A DNA stretch of 64,000 nucleotides from Macrostomum hystrix. Lineage: Eukaryota; Platyhelminthes; Macrostomidae. The DNA lies in contig CATNEN010000011.1 of NCBI GenBank assembly GCA_950097015.1, forward strand, positions 6,402,001-6,466,000, read 5' to 3'. Shown in pieces: positions 37,001 to 50,006 of this stretch. The notes below the pieces were generated by a model, which was not told the DNA's origin, did no database searches, and saw only the letters and a list, made by a program, of their open reading frames with translations. Made by a program: the position numbers and the translations under genes. Within the stretch, counting starts at the first letter, position 1; each line of letters opens with the position of its first letter.

Positions 37001-40000
37001 AACATTGGCATTATCAATCTAACATTAGGACTGTCAATCTTACATTGGGACTATCAATCTTACATTGGGATTATCAATCTTACATTGGGATTATCAATCT
37101 AAAATTGGGATTATCAATCTTACATTGGGATTATCAATCTAACATTGGGATTATCAATCTAACATTGGGATTATCAATCTAACATTGGGATTATCAATCT
37201 TACATTGGGATTATCAATCTTACATTAGGCTTATCAATCTTACATTAGGATTATCAATCTAACATTGGGATTATCAATCTTACATTGGGACTATCAATCT
37301 AACATTGGGATTATCAATCTAACATTGGGATTATCAATCTAACATTGGGATTATCAATCTAACATTGGGATTATCAATCTAACATTAGGACTATCAATCT
37401 TACATTGGCATTATCAATCTAAAGCTGGGATTATCAATCTTACATTGGGATTATCAATCTAACATTGGGATTATCAATCTAACATTGGGATTATCAATCT
37501 AACATTGGCATTATCAATCTAACATTAGGACTGTCAATCTTACATTTGGATTATCAATCTTACATTTGGATTATCAATCTTACATCGCGATTATCAATCT
37601 AACATTGGCATTATCAATCTAACATTGGGATTATCAATCTAACATTGGGATTATCAATCGAAAGTTGGGATTATCAATCTAACATTGGAATTATCAATCT
37701 AACATTGTAATTATCAATCTAACATTGGAATTATCAATCTAACATTGGAATTATCAATCTAACATTGGAATTATCAATCTAACATTGGAATTATCAATCT
37801 AACATTGGAATTATCAATCTAACATTGGAATTATCAATCTAACATTGGAATTATCAATCTAACATTGGAATTATCAATGTATGTAGTTATACTCGGAAAT
37901 AATAATTTTCATGGAATTTTATCTCGGTAATAAACTGGTGTGCATGGACTGCAGTGCCCCACTAACCACAGCTGCTCAACCAGCTTGCCAGTCATGATGA
38001 AGCGTCTCGGGTCTGAGTAGTCAAAGCTGGTGTCAACGAAGCAGGCCAGATGCTCCTGAAACTCCTGGCCAAGCGGCAGCTCATCATCGGAGCCGAGGTT
38101 TGTGTACTCTGCGCCGGTGTGTGCAGGTTGTGAGTCTATTTGAGTTATCGTACACAAACGATAAGCATAGCAACCGCATAGAAACTGCATAGCAACCGCA
38201 TAGCAACTGCATAGCAACCGCATAGCAACTGCATAGCAACCGCATAGCAACTGCATAGCAACCGCATAGCAACTGCATAGCAACCGCATAGCAACTGCAT
38301 AGCAACCGCATAGCAACTGCATAGCAACCGCATAGCAACTGCATAGCAACCGCATAGCAACTGCATAGCAACCGCATAGCAACTGCATAGCAACATCAAC
38401 ATCATAGTAACCATCTCAATATAATAATTTCAAGAGGGCTGCGGGCAGTGCCACATCATTTAGGCGATTCTGCCCATTTCGCTGACTCCTGAGCACACAC
38501 GCACACAGATACTGTACGCAGGCACACGCTCACACAGGTGTGTACATTTGCCCTGACTTTCTCATCGTCAGGCAGTGTACACTCTTACTGCCTTTGAGGT
38601 TGGCTCTGAAGGGCGTGAATAACACGACAAGCCTCCATTCCATGCCTTCTCTCCGCGGCTACGCCCCAAATAAATGTGGCCTCGCCGCAGAATCGAGCTC
38701 AGGGACCTTGGCGCGAGAGGCAAACATGTTAACCGCTCTGCCACAGACCCCCTAAACCGCATAGCAACAGCATAGCAACCGTGTACTAGACCTATCACAA
38801 GTCCAAACAGTAAATTTCTCAATCCCACAATAATAGCTACCAAATCCGAATGCAGCACAAAGTTTACTGGCATGAATTTTAATCACAATGGCCTCTGTGC
38901 CAACCTTCATCGCTGGGATATCCTGTCTGCGCTCCGATTGTATTCCTGCCACCGTAGGCCATGCAATAGTTTCTGGCGAACAAGTTGAACTGCTTGTTAA
39001 GGGCCATTTCCGATGCGTAGTATTCGATGTAGCGCTGAAGTTGAAAAATAATATTGAGTAAAAACCTGAAGACAAGGAGAATAAATCACTGTCATCGTCA
39101 GAGGCAGCATCAGCAATGTACAAACCTGTCTCGAAGGATTCAAAGTGTTACTACACTGCCACATTCCTGAGAGGAACGTTGCTTTAAAAGGCTCGACTAG
39201 CTGCGTAGGAAAGGATAAGTGAGTTTTGTTGCTATGGAAAATGTCATTCGGAATAAATTCAAAACAACAAAGAAATAGATGATCTACCTCTGCAGGCAGG
39301 TTGCAGACAGAGATGAGACTGTTGGCACAGCTGATGATGTTCTTGAACTGCCTGTTCTGGGTCACCAGTGGAAGAATAGCTCCCGAAAATTCCTGGCAAT
39401 GAATGTGTGGCTTGACGAGCTCACACTCACACGGGTGTGTACATCTGCCCTGACTTTCTCATCGTCGGGCAGTGTACACTGTCACTGTGAGTTGGGGAGG
39501 TTGGCCCTCAATGGCGTAAATTGCACGACAAGCCTCCAAGCCTCACCGCGGCTGCGCCCCAAATGAATGTGGCCTCGCCGCGGAATCGAGCTTAGGGACC
39601 TTGGTGAGACCTCTGCTCCAAATAGCGCCTGAGATTTTGCGTATGTTACACATTGCCGCACTTTTATTATTTACCAAAAATGACCGAGTTAGCGTATCGA
39701 TCTCTTCTAGCTCTGTCGGATAATTATCCAAATCCTTGAGGTAGACTGTTTTGAAGAATGACTAAAATTTGAGTTGAGAATTAGAATTTGATTGAGAATT
39801 AAAATGGTTTCTTGCAAAGGGTTTCCAACACAAAATCTATGATTGACTTACAGTGATGATGGGCAAAATGCCTTCGATAATAAACCTCAGTGTATGATGG
39901 ACATTCTGAACATTAGGATTTTTCTTATCAGCTTCTGACACATGTCTGCGAAAGGTTATGGGTGAGTTGGTTGTATGGTGTTGTTTAACAGTAGCTGTAA

Positions 40001-43000
40001 GTATGGGCGATGAAAACACAAGGAAACAACCAAAAGATCAAATGAAGGTCATGAAACAACCAAAGGATTAAATGAAGGTCATTAAACAACCAAAGGATCA
40101 AATGAAGGTCATAAAACAACCAAAGGATCAAATTAAGGTCGTTAACCAACCAAATGTAGAAATGAAGGTCATGAAACAACTAAAGGATCAAATATGAAGG
40201 TCTTAAAACAACTAAAGGATCCAAGGAAAGTCATGAAGCCAGCAAAGGCACAAATGAAGGTCATGAAAGAAGAAGGGATCAGGGTTTTGAACCCTGGGTC
40301 AAATAAAGGTCAGCAGTGCCCCTCCGCAAACCTACCGAGTCAAGTCGCTTATCTTCAGAGCTCGGCTAATAATTTCGGGCGTCTCATGAGCCAGGCCAGC
40401 CATCTGCTTCATCTCATTGCCAATCGACTTAAACAGCAGCCAGACGCCGGTCTCGTGTGGCAAGCTCGCCAAGCCGCGATCCACTTTGGCGCTAGCCGTG
40501 TTCAAGTACACCCACAGCAGGAATCTAGCGTAGGGCAGTTTGTTGCGTCCGGTAATGACGGAGTCGTTGAGTACAGTGAGCACGTCTGACACCGAGTAGA
40601 TGCTTCGATTCTTCGATTCAATGGACTGATTCGCGCCTTCAGAGCAGGTCGCTAGAAGGTCAACCAGGCCGATCATGAACTCCAACTGGGGCGAGCGATC
40701 ATTAGATCGGAGCAGACTCAGCTGGAGTTTCATGCTCTGGGTGGGGCGATATGAGGTACCATGAGTGGTAGACACAGCCACCCGAAATTCAACATGCATC
40801 AACATGCTAGCTAAAGAAGTTGATGACAACAAACTTCATTTTGAAACTGATTGCTTATCTATGGGCATCATCGAGTCAGGATCGTCGAGATATTCATTGA
40901 TCATTTTCGAAGATCCTTGGTGACAAAAACAAGTTACATTGCTCTGTATTAAACTTCTATTGTGAATCCGACTTCTATTGTGAATAGTTGTGATCCGACA
41001 TGATTTCATCATGAAATTTAGTGAGCAGACTAGCATGTTTTGCCCCCCCTTCGGGGAGCAGAAATATTTTTGCCTACATTGTTGCTTTTTGCCACACCAC
41101 ACCCGGAGGAGAATCTTTGAATATTTCGACGATGCCGATGTCTTGTGATCCCGGAAGTTGTTTCATCGCAAAGAGCTCAAAATTTTAGGACACGTTGTGG
41201 ATTTTTATGGCGAATGGTGGAATATTTTGAGAGGTACAGAAAATGGTAGTCTTTCTACAGCTCAATGGCGATTTCGTATAAAAACTTTAGTCTATGGTAC
41301 AAGCTATTCTCAGCCAATTAAATCACAAATGCATCAATTCGCTGTTAACCGATCTGCATTTTTTGAGGTCCTATTATGTTTAATCTCAGACTTTTCTAAC
41401 CACATAAAATCCGATTTCGTCGTTAATGGACGTTTAATTGGCGCATTCTGAGCCACGAATCTATCGTCTATGGTTGGAAATGCGGGGCCCATTAAACCAT
41501 ATAATGGGCGCCAAACCAAATCGAATTTCATATAAAATAGTGGCTGCTCAATTTGCAGTCTATGGTTAAAAAGTCCTCGGCCATGCTCAATAGTCCTCGG
41601 CTCGCTTCGCTCGCCTCGGACCATTAAACGCAGCCTCAGACTTTCTAACCACAGAATGCCAATTAAGCAGCCACTATCATATACATAATGTGAATTAAAC
41701 GACGTATATAGACGTTTACTTAAACACGTCTATGGTCGAACCCTATTTACTTATTGCGAAAACAAAATGAGTGAAAGATGCCTATAACTCTTATCCTACT
41801 TAAGCTACTAATACTGGCGCATAGAAAAAAAGAGTCGGTTTTCAACCGTTCACACTACTCACCTGGTCAAGGCACTGAGCAATCTGCGATCGGTGCTGCA
41901 TCAGGCAGGTCATGATACTCTGCTGATTTCGTTTCACTGGCAAATTTAATTGCTCAATTTTCACCAATGCGTTGAGCACATAGAGAAATTCGGGTACTTT
42001 CTCGCCGTGCTGAGCTACTAGGCTAATTAGCCTGCCTATTTGCTGCGGCAGCACCTTCATACAGGTGCCTTTGTTACCTGCGGGTGGCGAGCGAATTCAA
42101 AGCCGTTTCTTAGAAATTAATTTTCATAGAAACTCGTAGACTGCCTCTAAACAAGTAAAAAAATTGACTGCACCTGCCCCAATAGGGCCAGATGTGCAGC
42201 CGACAGCATCACAGCGCAGCCATTGCGCGGCGAATCTGAACGACTGTTCAGTCCATGGACTGGGGGGGGGGACGTCACACCCACCCTCAATTAACCCAGC
42301 TAATGCTGGTACCATTTAACAGCTGGGTGAACTGGAGCAATGCAGAGCTAAGTGCCTTGCTAAAGGACACAGTGGGGGTTGAGTGGCATCGGGTGAGGTG
42401 AGTCGCGGTTGCCTCTCGCATCGAGGTCCCTGAGGCCACATTCATTTGGGGTGCAGCCGCGGAGAGAAGGCTTTGGGGCTTGTCGTGCAATTTACGCCCT
42501 TGAGGGCCAACCTCCAAGGCACAGTGAGAGTGTACACTGCCTGACGATGAGAAAGTCAGGGCAGATGTACACACCTGTGTGAGCGTGTGCCTGCGTACAG
42601 TATCTGTGTGCGTGTGTGCTCAGGAATCAGCGAAATGGGCAGAATTGCCTCCTCGCTGGCTGCAGGTCTAGTGTCGCCAAATGATGTCCCATTGCCCGCA
42701 GCCCTCCTGCAATTGTAATTATTTAAGTACACAGCGGAGTTGAGAATCGAACCCCTTACCTCTAAGTAGTAGCCCAACCAATTGGCTACTATCCAGTGAG
42801 GGTATACTGAAGTGTCATTTGACTTCCCACAAATATTAGAAAAATGATAGGGACGATTGAGCTTGGAGATGAATATTCGTATTTTTTTCTATTATATTCC
42901 TTTAAGAGTTCACCTGTGAACACCTCGACTAGAGCCATCGCCAGCTGTTTCTCAGCTCCAACACAATTGAGCAGGCCATCCAGCCTGTCGAACATGTGAT

Positions 43001-46000
43001 TCTGCACCAGCGGATTATCCCGGGCCATCAGGGCGAGCAGCTCGAAGCACTTCGCAAACACCATCCGCAGTCCGCTGTACTCCGCCTGGGAAAATAAAAA
43101 ATTTGGGGGTTAATTTTTTGTTAAGGAGGTCAATGGGGGTCAGCTGACTCCTCCTCGAACCAGAAACTTTGGGGAGGTCAATGGGGGTCAGCTGACTCCT
43201 CCTCGAACCAGAAACTTTGGGGAGGTCAATGGGGGTCAGCTGACTCCTCCTCGAACCAGAAACTTTGGGGAGGTCAATGGGGGTCAGCTGACTCCTCCTC
43301 GAACCAGAAACTTTGGGGAGGTCAATGGGGGTCAGCTGACTCCTCCTCGAACCAGAAACTTTGGGGAGGTCAATGGGGGTCAGCTGACTCCTCCTCGAAC
43401 CAGAAACTTTGGGGAGGTCAATGGGGGTCAGCTGACTCCACCTCGAACCAGAAACTTTGGGGAGGTCAATGGGGGTCAGCTGACTCCTCCTCGAACCAGA
43501 AACTTTGGGGAGGTCAATGGGGGTCAACTGACTCCTCCTCGAACCAGAAACTTTGGGGAGGTCAATGGGGGTCAGCTGACTCCCATTAAACCCGAGACTT
43601 TGGGGAGGTCAGTGGGGGTCAGCTGACTCCCCCTCAACCAGAAACTTTGGGGAGGTCAATGGGGGTCAGCTGACTCCACCTCGAACCAGAAACTTCGGGG
43701 AGGTCAATGGGGGTCAGCTGACCCCTTGAATATAGTGATGTCAAATAACGACCGACAAAGTTTTCAAAAAAGAAACTGAAATTTAGCTCACCCTCTCGGC
43801 TATTTCGATATTCTGCGAGACCAAGTCAAACAGATCGTTGAGTATGCCGCTGTTGTACAAAATCATCTGGTTGATTTCGTGTCGCTCCTCTGGGTCGTCT
43901 TCGAGATAGCAGACGCTGCGTGAGACAAAACGAGTTATTACGTTTTTCACATTGTCACAAAGTTTCACATTTCTGCTGGAATATAGTTGAGGTGGGCAGC
44001 TGGCGAGTTTCAGTGCAGGTATCCGATGGAGGTGGGGTGGGTGTCTCGCTGACCTGAGGTGGGTGTCTGGCGAAGGTGAGATAGGTATCTAGAGGAAGTG
44101 GGGTGGATGTGAAGCTTACGTGATTTGGGTGTCTCGCGGAGGTGAGATGGGTGTCTACCTTACCTTACATGAGGAGAGTGGCTGGCGGTGGTGGGGCGGG
44201 TGTTGGGCGGAGGTGGGGTGGGTATCAAGCAGGAGTGGGGGATGTCTATCTGACGTGAGGTGGGTGACTGGCATAGGTGGGGTGGGTGGCCACAGAGATA
44301 TAGTTAAGAGAAACTTACTTGCAAAAATTTCTCAATATTTGAACCATTGTTTCGACGTCGACGTCAGTCATTTTAGATTCGATCATTCGTTTCATCACGT
44401 GACTCTCTCGGTCTATCATTCCACGAACTGAGACGGATTTTTCTGTAATGAGCAGCTGAGAAAGCGCGGCTCTTCTGAACAGAAGACTGTGGCCTGAGAA
44501 ATACCGGTTTAGCAGCCACATGGACATCTGGACCATACGGGAGTTTCTGTAGCGGCTTATATCCTGCGAATTCATGTTATACTAATTAAAGTGAACCTGC
44601 TTGATAGATTTGCCAATTAGTAGACGAAAGTGTCACCTGTTAGACAGGAGTGTCACCTGTTAGACAGGAGTGTCACCTGTTAGACAGGAGTGTCACCTGT
44701 TAGACAGGAGTGTCACCTGTTAGACAGGTGTGTCACCTGTTAGACAGGTGTGTCACCTGTTAGACAGGTGTGTCACCTGTTAGACAGGTGTGTCACCTGT
44801 TAGACAGGTGTGTCACCTGTTAGACAGGATTGTCATCTGTTAGACAGGATTGTCACCTGTCAGACAATTTGTTAGATAGGGATTCAATCTGTTAGACAGG
44901 GACTCAATCTGTTAGACAGGGATTCAATCTGTTAGACAGGGAGTCAATCAGTTAGACAGGGAGTCAATCTGTTAGACAGGGATTCAATCTGTTAGACAGG
45001 GATTAAATCTGTTAGACAGGGATTAAATCTGTTAGACAGGGATTCAATCTGTTAGACAGGGACTCAATCTGTTAGACAGGGATTCAGGGATCTGTTAGAC
45101 AGGGATTCAGGGATCTATTAGACAGGGATTAAATCTGTTAGACATAGATTCAATCTGTTAGACAGGGACTCAATCTTTTAGACAGGGGTTCAATCGGTTA
45201 GACACGGACTCAATCTGTTAGACGAGCACTGACCATTAGGATGCTGATAATGTCTGCTGAATACTTGGAGCAGCGGTCAGTAAACTGGGAGTTTCGCTTG
45301 CTCAATCGATGGAAAACATTGGCGCTGTTCGCCACCTCAACAGCCGGTTCCCATTCCATGCTCAAGTCAGTAAAGTATGAGCACTTTGAGAATATGGACG
45401 CCATTTCCTTGCAGGCCACTGAATTCACACTGCAATGAGTGAGATTAATTTCAATTAATAGCTCATTGATACTGCTCATCGATACTGCTCATAGATACTG
45501 CTCATTGATACTGCTCATCGAAATAATTGGGGAGGCATAATCTTCCAAAAAGCAGACAAACACGCCGACTCACAAATCGTCATGAGCATAGTCTTCTCTG
45601 AGCAGTGGCTTGAGCACTTCATGCGCCTCGTAGGCCCGGATGCGCTTGAACTCAGCAATAAACTGGTCCAACCTGAGATTGCACTGAAAGTTGAAAAACA
45701 GATCCAGAACGCGCATGGCTCTGCAATGTGGGGTTTTGTTGGCTGGTGAAAATTTAAACTTTCAAACACTGGCAAAGGAGATTATTAAAAGCGGTCAGGC
45801 GCACTCATATTTGGCAGCCACTGTATCCTGGCGAATGCACTCGAATCGCTTGTTTAGCTTGAAATCCAGCAGATGCTCCTCCTCCAGCTTGCGACCCGAC
45901 TCCATGTGCAAATTTTCCACTAGAAGATTAGGGAGAAGTCTGAAAATTAGTTCTCAAAATCAAAGAATTCCTAAAACTTTACGCTCGCAAAAAACTCACA

Positions 46001-49000
46001 TCTACAAACAGTCTTAAGATAATTTCCAAAACAAGTAGAAGTTTTTATTTTCTGATACGAGCGTATATTTCAAAAATAGTCTCAATTGAGCAACCTTACC
46101 CAGAGGTAAGGTCCGGTCTAAACGGAATCTCCAAGCTCCCAAATGTTATCAGGGGAAATCCCAAATGTTATCGGGGGAAATCCCAAATGTTATCAGGGGG
46201 AATCCAGAATGCTATCAGGGGGAATCCCAAATGTTATCGGGGGAAATCCCGAATGTTATCAGGGGGGATCCCAAATGTTATCAAGGGAATATAAATGTTA
46301 TTAGGGGGAATCCCAAATTTTATCAGAGGAATCCCGAATGTTATCGGGGGATTCTAAATGTTATCAGGGGGAATACCGAATGCTATCAAGGGAATCCCAA
46401 ATGTTATCGGGGGAAATCCAGAATGTTATCAGGGGGAATCCCAAATGTTATCGGGGGAAATCCCGAATGTTATCAGGGGGAATCCCAAATGTTATCAAGG
46501 GAATCCCAAATGTTATTAGGGGGAATCCCAAATTTTATCAGAGGAATCCCGAATGTTATCGGGGGATTCTAAATGTTATCAGGGGGAATACCGAATGTTA
46601 TCAAGGGAATCCCAAATGTTATCGGGGGAAATCCAGAATGTTATCAGGGGGAATCCCAAATGTTATCAAGGGAATCCCAAATGTTATTAGGGGGAATCCC
46701 AAATTTTATCAGAGGAATCCCGAATGTTATCGGGCGGAATCCAAAATGTTATCGGAGGGAATACCAAATGGAATCAGGGGATTCCAGATGTTATCAGTGG
46801 AATCCATAATTATATCAAAGGAAATCCCAAATGGTAATAGGGGGAACCAGAAGTTGCATCAGAAGGAATTTCACGTGATATCAGGGGATTCCCAAATGGT
46901 ATCGGGGAGATTCACAAATGGTATCAGGAGAATCCCAAATGGTGTCAGGAGAATCCCAAATGGTATCGGAGAGAATCCCGAATGTTATCAGGGAAATTCA
47001 CATATGATATCGAGGGGAATCCCAATTTTTGCAGTGGAATCAGAAATATAGTATAACCTTAATCCTGAAAGGAATTCCCCCTGAATGACCTAGTTCCTCG
47101 CACTGCTTACTGTGGGTTGGCAGATCATTCCGTCCATCCAGCAGTCCTAGGAGTGGCGCCAACAATCGCCTAATATCATTGGTGGAGCTATAGGATCCGA
47201 ACTTCACAAGGTACTGCAGCATTCTCAACACCTCAGCCAGAAGAATGTTCAGCGTGTCATTTGAGTCCACCATCACTTTGTTCTGATCTAAGAAGTTTGA
47301 CAGCCAGTTGCTTAGCAAGGGAAAATACTCGTTAGTATTAGCCGTGGGTCCTGAGATCTGAAACTATTTTTTTAATTACGGTTCTTATTTGTTTTAAAAA
47401 AGTGTTTAATTGTTATTGAATTTGGTATTATAATGGTACGAGAGAATCGGTTAATTGTAGTGTAGTGACTTATTAAAACAAATGGAGCCTGTGTTTATGG
47501 CACTGAATATAATAACCAAGACAGGAGATAAGGACGGTCAGAGGGTAAGAGCTGAAAAGGAGGGGGTGAGGTAAGAGAGACGAACAGCTGGCCAATCAGA
47601 GATGAGTAATAAAGGGAAAGAGAAGTGAAGGCTAGCTAAGAAGTTGAACAGATAGAGGCAGAAAGGAGAAAGTACAATAATAGAGCAAGCTAGCGTAAAC
47701 AAACAAAGCGGAGAAGGGGTAAGTTATGACATTTTCCTAAGAATATTCTAATTAAGGTACCTTCTTAACATCCATGTCCTTTGATATTTCGTTATAATCG
47801 AAGACCAGATCGGTTCTATCCAGCACGCTAATATTGTTGTCAATGTCAACAAACATGTTTGTGATGAGTTCGCAGTATTTGGCTCTGAGCTGGCAGGGGA
47901 GGGTGTCGTCTTTCAGGCAGGCGAATGCCTCCTCCCAGGTGAGATAGCCCAGCTGTCTGGTGATCACCGCGATCGATTTTGAGTTGCGGCCCTGCGGTGG
48001 AGAGATTGTAAAACTCACATTTTTAAGTAGAAAGACCACAACTATTGCTTCCCTTGGTAAAACACCACGGCTACCTACGAGGGACTTCACGATAGCTCCC
48101 AAACCTAATCGCCGGTTTTTGTGAAAGTCCATCATTTGGATCGATGTTTTCAACCCTTTGCTACGAGGAACAAACTTCGCCGATGCTTTTTGATTCTGGG
48201 AGTTCTTTAATCGCATAGAGCGGAAAATTCTAGCTAGTTTTATAGATTTTCCAGGATTTAAAGAAATTTGAATTCCGAAAGTTGAGCTCACGGTCTCTGC
48301 AACTTACTCGACAAAGCTTGCCAAACAGATCCAGTTGGTATTTGAGAAATTTAAAGTTTCGTACCGTCAACCAAGTGCTCTGCGGGAAAATATGTAGAAA
48401 TAATTCAAGTTACACTGGCGCCTTCTGGGCGTCAACCGAAACCCCCAAATTCGTCCTCGTTCGGCGTCATCCTCGACCGCAGCCTCTGTTTCAGCGCCTG
48501 CACATCTAAGAGATCATTCTCTGCGTTGCATCCCGCAACCGTGTTTTCGCCTGCCTCACCGCTCGCGACTGGGACTGAAGCCCTACAGTCTCCGTCGTGT
48601 TTTTTTCTGGCACTTCAGCAGAGCGTCCTTAACTACGCAGCCCTGGCCTGGCAACCGTTTGTGTCGCTAAAATCTATTGACTGCGTCAAGCGTGCTCAGA
48701 ACTCGATCATCAACCTCCGGATCATCCTTCTCACATCTTTCGAGCGCGCGTCTTGTCTACGGGAGAGTCATCCAGTATGTATCGCGATGGAAGGTGGCCC
48801 CAGAGATCATCCTGCAAACTCGCCGTGACTTCCCTGGCCGATGACATACCCGCAACCGGCTGCACTTTGCGACCATCTCTGCAGTACTAGCTCCAACCAC
48901 AGTGACGCATCCGCCGGTCTTCGCGACGCCACCATAGATGCTATCTGTGGCTCCGCCATCTGCCAACACTGACGGCTCCGCCATCCAGAGCGGCGTTGCA

Positions 49001-49957
49001 GCTGTCATCACCACCGGAGACCCAGCCAACACCGTCATCATCCAGCTCCATCATCAAGGCCAGCGGACGAGTCATCACCACTTCCTTCGCCGAGAAACAG
49101 GCTGTTCTCGACCTGGTGCTCAACTGGCTCTTAAAGCCAGTCTGTCGAGAAGCTCATTGTCGAGATCAATTGCCGGGCTCTCAAAATCAGCGCTCTCTCT
49201 CCCGAACTCATCTCCATCCAGTAGATTCCCGACCAATGCTGTCTTCCTGGACTCAAGCAGGACACAAGTTGCCCGAGGTGCTCGAGAGCCACGCTGGACT
49301 TTGCACCAACCCTGCCGTCGCAGTCGCGCTGACTAGACGCAATCGTAAGTGCCTACTACAATCAAAACACAGCAACAACAGCAGCAGCAGCAGAAGCGTC
49401 ATATTAAAAGCCATCGAAACAGAAACTCACCTCCTGGCCCGAGTCGTTTCGTCCAATCAAATTTTTTGCCCGTTTCGATTCGCCGTGTCGAATTTGACGG
49501 CTCGTCATCTCATTCTCCAGATCCTTCGGACCCACGATGGACACGTACTGCGGGTCAGAAATTAACGATGTAGCTTTGTCTTACGTGGTAATTCACAGCA
49601 GAATTATTGGCAATTCACAATACCTCTTGAGCAAGGTCAGAGAGTCGAACCCAGGTCCGCCTGTTGTCCATGGACACAAACACTTTGTCCTTCTCTTTGC
49701 CAATTTTCTGGCCCAATTCAGTGAAGAACACTGCACTGGATGTGCCACCTTCAACTAGCCATTTTTGTGTGATGAAATTCTGATTTCCAGGCATACTCAT
49801 GCCCATGCAGACACATAACACGCTCAGCAGTTCCAGGTACTCGTAGCACTGCAATGGGCGGCAAGGGGTCTCACAGCTCTGTGGCTTTTCAAGATTCAGC
49901 TTGTTCATAGTATGTAGAGGATGATGAGGATGATGATGGTAATGATGGTGATGATGG

Positions 49958-50006
<49 letters not shown>

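Larger units (their letters stand above)
33473..47357 (-). other. IP3R exons 15-32: regulatory armadillo region and RIH-associated domain (residues 778-2118)
   Basis: Exons: 47090-47357, 45805-45919, 45574-45720, 45234-45429, 44319-44563, 43792-43915, 42914-43085, 41863-42077, 40336-40736, 39852-39945, 39675-39761, 39288-39356, 39126-39200, 38905-39034, 37967-38108, 36257-36403, 35368-35622, 33473-34615. Family-like stretches include FRRAALSQLLITEKS, LPVKRNQQSIMTCLMQHRS, LLATCSEGANQSIESKNRS, RFLLWVYLNTASAK, DDELPLGQEFQEHL, LDIKCLQLLRGVVHNEIVKL, VREVLNFLAAMLYNGNTDVQ and ESMYQYFNHTREENFFFTI. Exon 32 (380 codons) is the RIH-associated domain. Exon 20 has a second in-frame acceptor near 43970; I chose 43915 for its pyrimidine tract and TAATAAC branch-site-like sequence. 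The regions of weakest similarity are exons 16-18 and 26-27, which I placed mainly by phase. Confidence 0.8.

Noticed and set aside
29257-42792. tRNA genes
   Set aside because: A- and B-box-like motifs are present, but no complete cloverleaf with matching acceptor stem was found; they are SINE heads or tRNA-like modules.
43015-43527. 170-codon ORF with 16-residue repeats running into exon 21
   Set aside because: The repeat part lies upstream of a clear acceptor (TTTTCCCAG) and is the 48-bp minisatellite.
45515-46017. ORFs of 86 (minus) and 108 (plus) codons
   Set aside because: Out-of-frame shadows of IP3R exons 16 and 17.
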